This document shows, in pieces, positions 18,840-28,153 of a stretch of 64,000 nucleotides of DNA. The notes below the pieces were generated by a model. The model searched no databases. It was not told the DNA's origin and worked only from the letters and a program-made list of their open reading frames with translations. Each line of letters opens with the position of its first letter. The first letter of the stretch is position 1. The position numbers and the translations under genes are program-made. Source of the DNA: Scalindua sp964437425 (GTDB taxonomy: Bacteria; Planctomycetota; Brocadiia; Brocadiales; Scalinduaceae); assembly GCA_964437425.1 (NCBI GenBank), contig CAYTGO010000003.1, positions 30,489 through 94,488 on the forward strand, read 5' to 3'.

Positions 18840-20300
18840 TTAACACTCTTTCCTTTTTCTTGATGAAGGGATTTTCATGCTTCTTCTATATTTTGTTACC
18901 GTTCTTCGTGCAATATCGCCACCCATTGCTCTTAATTTAGCAGCAATTTCTTCGTCGCTTAAGGGGTGTGATTTGTCTTCTTCATTTACAATTTTTGATA
19001 ATTTTTGCCTTGTCGCTTCCCATGATTCCATGTCGCCATCAGCATTTACAAATCCTCCTGTAAAGAAGTATTTTAACTCGAAAATACCTTTAGGAGTTTG
19101 TGCATATTTATGAGCGATGGCGCGACTTACCGTTGATACGTGAATCCCTACCGCATCTGCAACATCCTGCATCTTTAAAGTTCGAAGTCCCAGGGTGCCT
19201 TCTTCAAAAAATTTCGTTTGCATTTCTACTATCTTGACTGCTACTTTGTGCAGAGTTCCTTTTCGTTGTTCAATAGCATCTATGAGCCATCTGGCAGATT
19301 CGATTTTTTTGCGAATATAACGCCTTGTGTCTATGTCATGGCCCTTACCAACAAGCACATCTTTATAAAATGAGCTTATATAAACGCGTGGCAGGTTATG
19401 GTCTCCGATGAGCGTGACCTCGTATTTCCCGTCCACACAATCGACTTTAACTTCTGGTGTTACGTATGGAATTCGTTCACTGCTGAAAAGGGAGCCCGGT
19501 TTAGGGTTTAGTGTCTTAATGAATTCTATTACTTTTTTGATCAGTTCCAGGTTATAACCCAGCTTTTTTGCTATAAGCTTATATTTCTTTGTTTCGACGT
19601 CTGCAAGGTGATTTGTTATTAGTTCCTTAATAATAGGGTAATCCGCGTCTCGCTGATCTAATTGAAGCAGAAGGCACTCTCTCAGGTTTCGTGCTCCTAC
19701 ACCAAGTGGCTCCATGTTTTGTATAACTTCCAATGCTTCATTCGCTTGTTCAATACTTACTGGTATTTCCAGCGATTCAACAATTTCTTCCAAAGGATAA
19801 GCCAGATATCCTATATCATTAATGCTGAAAATCATGTTTTCACAGATTGCCATGAGCGAATCATCTAACTCCATAATCGATAACTGCCCAAGTAGATAGT
19901 CTTGAAGTGATATGGATCCTGAAGCAGTATTTTCCAATGCTTCCTGTTTGCGGTCTCGTTCCTCCCCTCCATCACTCCTTTTTATATTTGTTTGGGAAAA
20001 GTAGTCTCCCCAATCATCTGCCATTTCTCCAAGTCTTTTAAATTCTTCATCCTCCTGCGCGTCTTCCTGGCTTTTGCCTTCCTCAAGCGAATCATCGAGT
20101 GTTTTTTGCTCGTCTGTTTTTTGTTCGTTCTTCTCGTCTTCAGTCAATTCTTCTAATACGGGATTCTCCATCAGCTCTTGTTGTACATGTTCTACTAGAG
20201 CTAACATAGGGAGTTGAAGTATCTCTATGGACTGGATCACCTGGGGTGCCAGTTTCATCTGTTGTCGAAGTTGCGGTGATAATATTGTGCCTATTTTCAT
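18840..20300 (-). CDS. rpoN: RNA polymerase sigma-54 factor
   Basis: Region I has QMKLAPQVIQSIEILQLPM near the N-terminus, which binds enhancer-binding proteins. An acidic linker spans about residues 55-115. The core-binding and HTH regions follow, and the C-terminal RpoN box reads ARRTVTKYRRSMKIPSSRKR, which contacts the -24 element. Length (486) is normal. It lies 55 bases downstream of ybaB on the same strand. I found no convincing -24/-12 promoter in the window. Confidence 0.97.
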   Translation of the reverse strand: MKIGTILSPQLRQQMKLAPQVIQSIEILQLPMLALVEHVQQELMENPVLEELTEDEKNEQKTDEQKTLDDSLEEGKSQEDAQEDEEFKRLGEMADDWGDYFSQTNIKRSDGGEERDRKQEALENTASGSISLQDYLLGQLSIMELDDSLMAICENMIFSINDIGYLAYPLEEIVESLEIPVSIEQANEALEVIQNMEPLGVGARNLRECLLLQLDQRDADYPIIKELITNHLADVETKKYKLIAKKLGYNLELIKKVIEFIKTLNPKPGSLFSSERIPYVTPEVKVDCVDGKYEVTLIGDHNLPRVYISSFYKDVLVGKGHDIDTRRYIRKKIESARWLIDAIEQRKGTLHKVAVKIVEMQTKFFEEGTLGLRTLKMQDVADAVGIHVSTVSRAIAHKYAQTPKGIFELKYFFTGGFVNADGDMESWEATRQKLSKIVNEEDKSHPLSDEEIAAKLRAMGGDIARRTVTKYRRSMKIPSSRKRKEC

Positions 20301-20355
20301 ATATTGTAACCTTGAGAAACTTAATCTTTTTGCATTAATTTTTTGTCATTTTTTA

Positions 20356-20697
20356 TTAAAACATATTTGGCATTCCAGGTATGTTCAAGCCACCTGTCAG
20401 TTTTCCCATTTCCTCTTGGTGCATTTCCTGAGATTTTTTCATGCCCTGAGACACTGCTGCTAATATAAGGTCTTCCAGCATTTGGACGTCATCGGGATCA
20501 ACGACTTCCTTATCAATTTTTATAGATAAAAGCTCTTGCTTTCCGTTTACATGCACAGTTACCATTCCGCCGCCAGAGCTTGTTTCTATAACGCGCTCTT
20601 TAAGGCTGGCCTGAATAGACTCCATCTGTTTCTGCATGCTCGCAGCCTGCTTTTGCATTTGCTTCATCATGTTGCCCATGTTACCCATTCCCTTCAT
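20356..20697 (-). CDS. ybaB: YbaB/EbfC nucleoid-associated protein
   Basis: Small DNA-binding protein of 113 residues with a Met/Gln-rich N-terminal helix and the conserved LLSIKIDKEVVDPDDVQMLEDLILAA core. It forms tweezers-like dimers on DNA. The ATG overlaps the dnaX stop as ATGA (20694-20697), the conserved dnaX-ybaB coupling; the recR gene often found next is absent, replaced by rpoN. Confidence 0.95.
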   Translation of the reverse strand: MKGMGNMGNMMKQMQKQAASMQKQMESIQASLKERVIETSSGGGMVTVHVNGKQELLSIKIDKEVVDPDDVQMLEDLILAAVSQGMKKSQEMHQEEMGKLTGGLNIPGMPNMF

Positions 20698-22379
20698 CCC
20701 TTTTCCTCCCTTACATTAACAATTGACCCATCAAAAAACTCGACCGCTTTCTTCACCATCGGCTCATTTTTTATATCATCTAATTTTTTCTTTCTTCCTT
20801 CCTGAACCACTCCCTGACTACTGCTCTTACGATCTGTTGCCTGAAACCCGTTTTCTGAAACTATAATTTTTACACTAATCTTCCTTCCGGTTACTTTTTC
20901 CAGACAACTGTCAATTATCCGCTTTTCTTCAGGTTTTTCAAGCCTTTCTTTGTGAACAAGGTAATTTTTTGGAATTTCTACAATTGCGTCATTGCCATCA
21001 ATGTTTGATATCCTTGCATTTTTTAATACAGCCCAGGTTGTCTTTTTCTTTGACTGGAGTTCAATCATTGCTTTATTCCATGTATCAGCAAGACTTTTAT
21101 CAGGACTTATCTTTTTGTCCAAGGCGATAGAATCATGAGCATGAGAAGGTTTCGCTTGTATCTCTGGTTTTGCCGGCGCCGTAACATCTGTTTTGCTTAT
21201 GGATATTGTTTTACCTGTATCCTCTATGTTGCCTTCGAACATTTTTTTCATGCCTTCTATTTTATCTAAAACAGAACTTAGGGGCTTTAGTTCTTCCATA
21301 GTGGCAAGTTTTACAAACAAAACTTCCAGATAAATCTTCTGTTGGAGCAAGTCCCTGGTTTTTGTTTTCGCTTCTGAAATTACCTGGAACATATACATTA
21401 GTGTTTCAGGAGAAAATGATGAAGATTGCGTTCGTAAAAGATTAAGATCTCCTGATCCCGTTTCTATAGTATCGTTTTCCTTTTTACAAACCGAAACAAG
21501 GAGCAAATCACGAATATAAAGAAGTAGCTGATCAATAAAGCCTTCTATATCCCGTCCGCCTTCCATGATACCGTGAAATATTTCTATAGATAATTCAGGT
21601 TTTTTTTCAGTAAAACTATTAATTAAACTTGAAAGTTTCTCTTCACTGACGACACCAAAAATATCGTAAACATCTCTTAGAGTTATTTTTTCATGACAAA
21701 AGGAAGCAAGCTGGTCTAAAATTGATTCGGAATCTCTCAACCCTCCCCTGGCATATTTCGCTATGGATTGAAGTACTTCTTCCTCTGCAGCAATATTCTC
21801 GGATTTGCAAATCTGTGCCAGCCTGTCACTAATGTCAGCTATTGATATATTTTTGAAATCAAACCTCTGGCAGCGTGACTGAACGGTATCGGGCACACGG
21901 CTTGGCGAGGTTGTGGCAAAGATAAATTTTACATGTTCAGGTGGTTCTTCCAGCGTTTTCAAGAGTGCATTGAACGCTTCCTTCGTCAACATGTGTACCT
22001 CATCTATGATATAAATTTTGTGTTTTGAAACGGCAGGTGCATACCCCACATTCTGTCTGATATTTCTTATTTCGTCTATGCCGCGATTGGAAGCACCGTC
22101 AATTTCCAGAACGTCAATATCATTTCCATTTGTGATGCTGTTACAGGTGGAGCATTTATTACATGGGGTGCTGGTAGTCCCTTTTTGACAATTGAGGGCT
22201 TTGGAGAGTATTCTTGCCATAGATGTCTTGCCTACCCCCCTGGGGCCGGCAAACAAATAAGCATGGGCAACACGGTCTGATTGAAGTGCATTTACCAATG
22301 TGGTAACCACATGTTTTTGCCCGACAATCTCATTAAATGATTTTGGTCGATATCTTCTCGAGAGAACTATATATGACAT
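20694..22379 (-). CDS. dnaX: DNA polymerase III subunits gamma/tau
   Basis: Clamp-loader ATPase. Walker A GPRGVGKTS is at about residues 45-53, followed by four cysteines forming the zinc module and by Walker B (IIDEVHML); the sensor motif includes ATTSPSRVP. The C-terminal tau-like region (after about 380) is divergent and Lys-rich. No obvious frameshift slippery run was confirmed, so a separate gamma form is not claimed. Coupled to ybaB by a 4-base overlap. Confidence 0.96.
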   Translation of the reverse strand: MSYIVLSRRYRPKSFNEIVGQKHVVTTLVNALQSDRVAHAYLFAGPRGVGKTSMARILSKALNCQKGTTSTPCNKCSTCNSITNGNDIDVLEIDGASNRGIDEIRNIRQNVGYAPAVSKHKIYIIDEVHMLTKEAFNALLKTLEEPPEHVKFIFATTSPSRVPDTVQSRCQRFDFKNISIADISDRLAQICKSENIAAEEEVLQSIAKYARGGLRDSESILDQLASFCHEKITLRDVYDIFGVVSEEKLSSLINSFTEKKPELSIEIFHGIMEGGRDIEGFIDQLLLYIRDLLLVSVCKKENDTIETGSGDLNLLRTQSSSFSPETLMYMFQVISEAKTKTRDLLQQKIYLEVLFVKLATMEELKPLSSVLDKIEGMKKMFEGNIEDTGKTISISKTDVTAPAKPEIQAKPSHAHDSIALDKKISPDKSLADTWNKAMIELQSKKKTTWAVLKNARISNIDGNDAIVEIPKNYLVHKERLEKPEEKRIIDSCLEKVTGRKISVKIIVSENGFQATDRKSSSQGVVQEGRKKKLDDIKNEPMVKKAVEFFDGSIVNVREEKG

Positions 22380-22401
22380 ATCTTCCCATAAATTAGCGAA
22401 A

Positions 22402-22675
22402 ACGGCCGTGCACTTTTTTTCGATTTCCTTTCCGTTGGACTTCCCAGGCAGTTAGCTCCAACCAGGCAACCCCACGGCACATGAGTACAAATGCTTATGG
22501 CTGCTTGCTTCCGCATCTGACCAGGTTCACATAGCCTCATTGCATGAGACCCAGCCTTCAACACCACTTACTCAAAAAGCACCAAAAGTCAGAAAAACCT
22601 CCAAAAAGCGATCGACCCTGCATAAGCGGTTTGCAGGTTACAAGGAACCGCTAGCTCCCCGTCTAGCACGGCCAG
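22402..22675 (-). ncRNA. ffs: Large-type bacterial SRP RNA
   Basis: Read on the minus strand, the conserved helix 8 is GGTCAGATGCGGAAGCA followed by AGCAGCC, carrying the GGAA tetraloop; the stem differs from the usual TCC/GGA by compensating TGC/GCA. Upstream lies an Alu-domain-like segment (GTGCTAGACGGGGAGCTAGC and TGCAGGGTCGA), and the ends GGCCGTGC and GCACGGCC pair perfectly (22666-22673 with 22404-22411). This is the Bacillus-like long form of about 270 nt, not the 110-nt 4.5S type. It targets ribosomes to Ffh/FtsY. It lies between dnaX and the tRNA cluster. Confidence 0.88.
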
Positions 22676-22730
22676 AATTTCGACTGATATTACTTAAAAA
22701 ATTAAAGAACATAACTAAACTATTTTTATA

Positions 22731-22820
22731 TGGCGGAGAGGGCGGGATTCGAACCCGCGAGGCAGTTACCCACCTACACGCTTTCCAAGCGTGCTCCTTC
22801 GGCCACTCGGACACCTCTCC
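22731..22820 (-). tRNA. tRNA-Ser(GGA)
   Basis: Class II cloverleaf with a long variable arm and anticodon loop CTTGGAAAG (anticodon GGA); 3' CCA is encoded (TGG at 22731-22733 on the plus strand). First of five tRNAs on this strand. Confidence 0.95.
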
Positions 22821-22902
22821 AATCCGAGATTGAGTGAAAGAGACCAGACCTGCCTCAATCCGGGTAAATATTGTTACTGGGAAATGACCCTCCATACTAA
22901 AA

Positions 22903-22989
22903 CGGAGGGAGCGAGATTCGAACTCGCGTGAAGATTTCTCCCCAACTGGTTTTCGAAACCAGCGCTTTCAACCGCTCAGCCATCCCTCC
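22903..22989 (-). tRNA. tRNA-Ser(CGA)
   Basis: Class II tRNA with acceptor GGAGGGA/TCCCTCC and anticodon loop TTTCGAAAA (CGA), with a long variable arm. The 3' CCA is not encoded, so the CCA-adding enzyme must supply it. Confidence 0.94.
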
Positions 22990-23055
22990 ACTTTTAATTA
23001 TGGTAGAACAACCTGTCTGCCCGGTGTAAACTGGCCAGCTGTTTCAGCCGGGAGA

Positions 23056-23526
23056 TCAATTGTCCTGACGTTTTTCCAGAAAGAATTGCTTCAAAAGCGA
23101 GCTGCACTCATCCTCTAAAACGCCAGAGATAACATTAATACGGTGATTAAAGCGAGGATCATTAACCAAATTCACAGTAGACTCGCAAGCGCCCTGTTTT
23201 TCATCTTTTGCTCCGTATACCAGGTTTTTGACCCGGGCCTGAACCAATGCTCCCGCACACATTGTGCATGGTTCCAGAGTTACATATACGGTAGTATCGC
23301 TTAGCCTCCAGTTTTGGAGATATGCAGATGCCTGTGTGATGGCAATCATTTCAGCGTGAGCTGTGGGGTCTAATAACATCTCCCGTTGATTATGCGCCTT
23401 CGCAATTACTTTATTGTCATAAACAATTATGGCTCCTACAGGGACTTCGTCCTTTTCAAAGGCCTTTTTTGCTTCTGCGATTGCCTGCCGCATATAGTAC
23501 TCATGCGAACGGAATTCAGTTATCAT
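23056..23526 (-). CDS. tadA: tRNA-specific adenosine deaminase
   Basis: Zinc deaminase with HAE at residues 57-59 and PCTMC at 86-90; proton-shuttling E59 and the zinc ligands H57, C87 and C90 are present. It converts A34 to inosine in tRNA-Arg(ACG), allowing one tRNA to read CGU, CGC and CGA. At 156 residues it is the standard length. Its substrate tRNA-Arg(ACG) is encoded 33 bases upstream on the same strand, which strongly supports TadA over a nucleoside or guanine deaminase. Confidence 0.95.
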   Translation of the reverse strand: MITEFRSHEYYMRQAIAEAKKAFEKDEVPVGAIIVYDNKVIAKAHNQREMLLDPTAHAEMIAITQASAYLQNWRLSDTTVYVTLEPCTMCAGALVQARVKNLVYGAKDEKQGACESTVNLVNDPRFNHRINVISGVLEDECSSLLKQFFLEKRQDN

Positions 23527-23559
23527 GAACTTTACAACGAGAACTCAAACGGATTTATA

Positions 23560-23633
23560 TGCGCCCAGCACGATTCGAACGTGCAACCCCCGGTTTCGTA
23601 GACCGATATTCTATCCAATTGAACTATGGGCGC
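23560..23633 (-). tRNA. tRNA-Arg(ACG)
   Basis: Acceptor GCGCCCA/TGGGCGC and anticodon loop TCTACGAAA (ACG). A34 is the TadA target, and tadA is the next gene. The 3' CCA is not encoded. Confidence 0.96.
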
Positions 23634-23768
23634 AGAGTTCTCACTGAACATATGCTATTAACAAACCGGCACCACACAATGAGGCTCTCAATCAAAGCAT
23701 ATCAGTAAACACGGTGATTGCCTCAAAAAAAAAATTCCAAAAACCCCGAAGAATAAAAAATTTAATAG

Positions 23769-23845
23769 TGGCGAGGCCGACGGGACTCGAACCCGCAACA
23801 TCCAGATCGACAGTCTGGTACTCTAACCAATTGAGCTACGGCCCC
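23769..23845 (-). tRNA. tRNA-Asp(GUC)
   Basis: Acceptor GGGGCCG/CGGCCTC with a G-U pair, anticodon loop CTGTCGA (GTC), canonical T loop GTTCGAGTC, and encoded 3' CCA. Confidence 0.95.
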
Positions 23846-23897
23846 CCTGTTCTTCATTTACATGAAAAGCCATAAATCTTTTATATCTTTTGTATGA

Positions 23898-23974
23898 TGG
23901 TGGGCGATATAGGACTCGAACCTATGACTTCTTCCTTGTAAGGGAAGTGCTCTAGCCAACTGAGCTAATCGCCC
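23898..23974 (-). tRNA. tRNA-Val(UAC)
   Basis: Acceptor GGGCGAT/ATCGCCC, anticodon loop CTTACAA (TAC), T loop GTTCGAGTC, and encoded 3' CCA. Most upstream tRNA of the cluster. Confidence 0.96.
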
Positions 23975-24064
23975 TTATTTAACCGAGGAAGCAAGTTTAA
24001 GCATTATGGATCATTATGTCAATAAATTTTTAAAGTGTAGCGGTTACGCATAAAGAACTTATCC

Positions 24065-24093
24065 TTGACTTGGTAAATAATCAAGATTATATT
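24065..24093 (+). promoter_or_regulatory. Sigma-70-type promoter for the S41 protease gene
   Basis: TTGACT (24065-24070), a 17-bp spacer, TATATT (24088-24093), about 70 bases before the start codon, in the otherwise empty gap after the divergent tRNA cluster. Confidence 0.6.
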
Positions 24094-24165
24094 AGATTTC
24101 TATAAAAATTGATTAAACTTATGTAAATAACTTTGTAATAATATTTTAGCAGGGACGCTTTCAAA

Positions 24166-27100
24166 ATGTACAAAATGTACAAGAAAAAATATCTTTATAC
24201 ACTCGCAATTTTTTTCTGCGCTTCTATTTTAGTTACATTCTTAGCTATTTCGAATAGCAGTTCACTTAATAAGAATTTTAATGAAGTGGTTCGTCCGGAA
24301 AAGGAAGAATATAAATTTCGGCTGGTAGGCATTGTCTGTTCATATGTAAATCGATTTTATGTTGAGCCGGACAGAATAAAACCTAAAGAAATGCTGAAAG
24401 AATCACTTTCCTGGCTCGAGAGAATAATCCCCGAAGTTCAGGTTAGCGTGGACGACAGAACAGAAAAAATTGAAATCCTGGTTGATGAAGCTTCTAAAGT
24501 AGTCGATTTTTCCAAAGTACGAAGACTAGGCGAATTATATAATGCCTTGAACGAGGCTTTGCATTTTGTAAACGATAATAAGCATCACGATATCAAAACA
24601 GAGGATATTGAATACGCAGCAATTAACGGTATGCTCTCACAATTAGACCCTCATTCCGTTGTTTTCCCTCCTAAGGACTTTGACGAGTTTAAAATAGGAA
24701 CCTCAGGTAAATTTGGAGGGCTTGGAATGGTAGTTGGCCTGAGAGATGGAATACTGACCGTGATTTCTCCTATTGAAGGGACCCCCGCATTCAGAGCAGG
24801 CCTGAAGTCAGGGGATAAAATAATCGCAATTGATGAAGATTCTACGGTAAACATGTCATTGCAAGAGGCGGTTAATAAACTTAGAGGCGATCCTTCCACT
24901 GAGGTTATCTTACAAGTGGAAATAAAAAAATCTCAGACTACTGAGCCCATTACACTTGTAAGGGAAATTATTTCAATACCCAGCGTTAGCTCAAAATTAG
25001 CTGATAATAACATTGGATACATAAAGATAAGAAATTTCCAGGAAGATACATCACAATCTTTAGAAGAAGAAATTGAGAAGCTGACAAAAGAGAGCGGTGA
25101 ATTAAAAGGGCTTATTTTGGACCTTCGTAACAATTCCGGGGGGCTGTTAGGACAGGCGATTGCCGTGGCAGACAAATTTCTCTCTTCGGGTCTGATTGTA
25201 ATTACCGTGGAGCCAATGGGTAAGCAAAAAATCCAAAAGGCAAAAAAATCATCTAAAGATCTTAGCAAATGCCCGATGGTTGTAATTATCGATGCAGGGA
25301 GCGCTTCCGGGGCAGAAATAGTTGCAGGTGCTCTGAAGGATAATAATCGAGCTCCGCTTATAGGTGATACCAGCTTTGGCAAAGGTTCCATCCAGCAACT
25401 GATCGACCTGATAAATAGTGGTGCGGCGCTAAAGCTTACGGTAGGAAAGTATTTAACTCCGAACTTTACCGATATACAGTCAGTAGGTATTTCACCGGAT
25501 ATTAAGCTTGTCCAATCACAGGTTTCAAAAGATGAAATTATCTTATTCAATGAGAATCCACATTTTAGAGAAGAAGATTTAAAGAAACACCTGGGTGAAC
25601 ATACAGATGCTGAGTTGCCTTATGAAAAAGTCAGGTATCTTGTACATATTGATGAAGACGCTGAAGCTGGAGAGGGAGAAGAGAAGGAGGAGAAGGAAAA
25701 GAAAATCAAGGACGAAGATTATTACAAAATCCCTGACCTGGAGAAAGATACACATGTACAATTTGCTAAAAAAATCATCCTTAATTCCCATCTCTTTGAC
25801 AAAAAAAATGATGAAGTCTTAGATCAATTAAAACCCATTATTGAAGATTTCAAAAAAAGCGAGGAAACAAAGATCGCAGATGCCTTACATATCCAGGGCA
25901 TCGACTGGTCTACCGGGGAAACAATCATTCCTCCATCGGCAACAACCAGGCTACGCCTTACACCTTCTAATGGAGTGGTCAGTGCTGATGAAGAGCTGAA
26001 AATAGAAATCAGTGTTACTAATAACAGCGAAGGCACCTTGTATCAGTTAAGAGGTATGGCGGAATCCAAGAATCTTCTTATAGATAAGCGTGAGTTTATT
26101 TTTGGTAAGGTGGAGAAAGGTGAAACAAAAACAGCTTCTAAGACAATAAAAATTCCACAAAATTCTGTCAGCAGAAAGGATGAACTCATTGTAAAATTCT
26201 CTGAACTTAATGGCAGCGCTCCTGAGGACGAAAAAAGTGCAGTATCAATTGATGCGCTACCCAAGCCTGTATTCTCATATTCATATCAGATAATTGATGA
26301 AGGCGAAGGATTAACAGGAAATGGTGATGGCATTATACAAAGAGGAGAAGTCGTAGACTTGACACTTTTTGTAAAAAATATTGGTAAAGGCACATCTGAA
26401 AAAAATATTATTGCCCTGAGAGAGTTGAGCCAGAAGGAGGTCTTCATTGAAAGAGGCAAAATGGAATTAGGAGAATTGGCTCCGGGTGAATCAAAGTCTC
26501 TTAAAATTCAACTCTCGGTAAGAGATACACTGGAGGCTGATGATTTTTCTGTTGATCTCACTATCGCTGACACCACTTATGGAACACGTATTTCCGGTAA
26601 ACTGGAATTTAAAGTAGACCAGAATGGTGAGAACGGGAAAATGCAATTGGCGGAAAGAGTGCTCAGTGTAATTGATGACGAAGTTCCGATTTACAATGGT
26701 AAATCATCCTCAACACTGGTCATCTCCTATGCGAATAACGGAGCAACTCTTATGGCCGACAGAGAAACACAGTCGTGGTATCGCATAATTATGCCAGAAG
26801 GCAGATTTGGATGGATCTCTTCTGATAAGGTAGAAGTTAGCGAACATGCTTACTCTCGCGTACAGAAGTCTCCGGATCTGTTATTGCAAAACGTTCCTCC
26901 GTTAATTGAACTTGATACGCAAAGACCGCATGACACTTTTAGACAGGAGCATATATCCATTTCCGGTACTGTAGGAGACGATAGTGCAATAAAATATGTC
27001 TACGTCCTGGTAAATGAAGATAAGGTGTTTTATAAGTCTAATAAAGATGCTTCTGAAGAAGATAAATCAAGAATTACCTTTGCCAGTGATATTCCACTCG

Positions 27101-27210
27101 ATGATGGCCCGAACATTATCTCCATTGTCGCCAGAGACGATCAGGACCTGCTATCAACAAAAACTTTTGTTGTTACACAACTTCCGTCTTCGGAAAAAGA
27201 TGAATCATAA
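24166..27210 (+). CDS. Giant S41 C-terminal processing protease with PDZ and C-terminal extensions
   Basis: Exported CtpA/Tsp-like protease of 1014 residues; typical members have 400-700. An N-terminal membrane anchor (12-28) is followed by a PDZ domain (about 180-260) and the S41 fold, with the nucleophile loop GSASGAE at 378-384 and the base in FGKGS (K406). Then come a Glu/Lys-rich linker (about 500-520), a helical segment, two CARDB-like beta domains (about 600-820), an SH3-like domain with WYRIIMPEGRFGWI, and an Ig-like end. The SH3-like part suggests cell-wall binding. It cleaves C-terminal regions of periplasmic proteins by family precedent. Single gene with its own promoter. Confidence 0.88.
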   Translation: MYKMYKKKYLYTLAIFFCASILVTFLAISNSSSLNKNFNEVVRPEKEEYKFRLVGIVCSYVNRFYVEPDRIKPKEMLKESLSWLERIIPEVQVSVDDRTEKIEILVDEASKVVDFSKVRRLGELYNALNEALHFVNDNKHHDIKTEDIEYAAINGMLSQLDPHSVVFPPKDFDEFKIGTSGKFGGLGMVVGLRDGILTVISPIEGTPAFRAGLKSGDKIIAIDEDSTVNMSLQEAVNKLRGDPSTEVILQVEIKKSQTTEPITLVREIISIPSVSSKLADNNIGYIKIRNFQEDTSQSLEEEIEKLTKESGELKGLILDLRNNSGGLLGQAIAVADKFLSSGLIVITVEPMGKQKIQKAKKSSKDLSKCPMVVIIDAGSASGAEIVAGALKDNNRAPLIGDTSFGKGSIQQLIDLINSGAALKLTVGKYLTPNFTDIQSVGISPDIKLVQSQVSKDEIILFNENPHFREEDLKKHLGEHTDAELPYEKVRYLVHIDEDAEAGEGEEKEEKEKKIKDEDYYKIPDLEKDTHVQFAKKIILNSHLFDKKNDEVLDQLKPIIEDFKKSEETKIADALHIQGIDWSTGETIIPPSATTRLRLTPSNGVVSADEELKIEISVTNNSEGTLYQLRGMAESKNLLIDKREFIFGKVEKGETKTASKTIKIPQNSVSRKDELIVKFSELNGSAPEDEKSAVSIDALPKPVFSYSYQIIDEGEGLTGNGDGIIQRGEVVDLTLFVKNIGKGTSEKNIIALRELSQKEVFIERGKMELGELAPGESKSLKIQLSVRDTLEADDFSVDLTIADTTYGTRISGKLEFKVDQNGENGKMQLAERVLSVIDDEVPIYNGKSSSTLVISYANNGATLMADRETQSWYRIIMPEGRFGWISSDKVEVSEHAYSRVQKSPDLLLQNVPPLIELDTQRPHDTFRQEHISISGTVGDDSAIKYVYVLVNEDKVFYKSNKDASEEDKSRITFASDIPLDDGPNIISIVARDDQDLLSTKTFVVTQLPSSEKDES

Positions 27211-27244
27211 GCAGAAATAGGTTACCTGCTACACCCATTCACTT

Positions 27245-28078
27245 TTATTTTGTCAACTTATTGACAAACTCTTTGATTACATCGAAATATTCTTCTCCTC
27301 CAACAATATGGGTGTCGTTGTGCATGGCTCCGGGTATAGTGTAAAATTCCTTGGGTTCATTAGCCTTTTCATATAAAATCTTTCCCTGTTCAATCGGAAC
27401 AAGTTCATCTTTGTCTCCATGCATGATAAGGGTTGGTACTTTTATGTCACCGATTTTAGAGAGAGTATCATATTTTGTTCTTAAAAAAAAAGTAAAGGGC
27501 AGGTATGGATAGAGCTTTTTCCCCATCTCTTTTATAGACGTAAAGGGTGTTTCTAGAATCAGGGCACAGCATTTCTCCTTTACGGCAAGCTCAACGGATA
27601 TTGCACTGCCAAGAGAACGGCCAAAAAAGATAATTGTTTCATTGTTCACGTCACTTCGTGAGCGCAAATATGCCATGGCGGCCCTTGAGTCAATATAGGT
27701 TCCCTGTTCAGATATCTTGCCCTCGCTCCTGCCGTATTGACGATAGTCAAAGATAAAGACATTCACCGGCACTCTATCATGCAGCATTTTTATGTTATCA
27801 AGCCTGCGGTTTATGTTGCCTGAATTACCGTGAAACCATAGGAGTGTATGCAGATCGTCATCGGGTGAAGATTTTTTCCCCGGGACGTACCAGCCGTTCA
27901 GGTTCAATCCGTCTCCCGTCCGGAAGGTAACATCATCATACTCAATGCCATAAGCATCCGGAGTTGTGTGATCGTTACTTCTGCCCGGATGAAAAATTAA
28001 TTTTTTTTCTATGAATTTTGGAATGATCATTATTAATACGGTAATTAAGGCAGAATATATTATAAATCTCTTCAACAT
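27245..28078 (-). CDS. Alpha/beta hydrolase, membrane-anchored
   Basis: An N-terminal hydrophobic segment (6-22) is followed by an alpha/beta hydrolase fold: oxyanion region LWFHGNSGN, nucleophile elbow GRSLGSA, and acid and base in HGDKDELVP and GAMHND. It resembles the Bem46/ABHD13 group, whose substrates are unknown. 277 residues. It converges on the S41 protease gene with a 34-bp gap and is followed after 75 bp upstream by the isochorismatase gene on the same strand. Confidence 0.85.
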   Translation of the reverse strand: MLKRFIIYSALITVLIMIIPKFIEKKLIFHPGRSNDHTTPDAYGIEYDDVTFRTGDGLNLNGWYVPGKKSSPDDDLHTLLWFHGNSGNINRRLDNIKMLHDRVPVNVFIFDYRQYGRSEGKISEQGTYIDSRAAMAYLRSRSDVNNETIIFFGRSLGSAISVELAVKEKCCALILETPFTSIKEMGKKLYPYLPFTFFLRTKYDTLSKIGDIKVPTLIMHGDKDELVPIEQGKILYEKANEPKEFYTIPGAMHNDTHIVGGEEYFDVIKEFVNKLTK

Positions 28079-28153
28079 TCTAAATTATACACAAACTACA
28101 CTGTTTTCATACTAATGAAAAGGTACTATAATGTAGACCTCTTACGTATGAGT

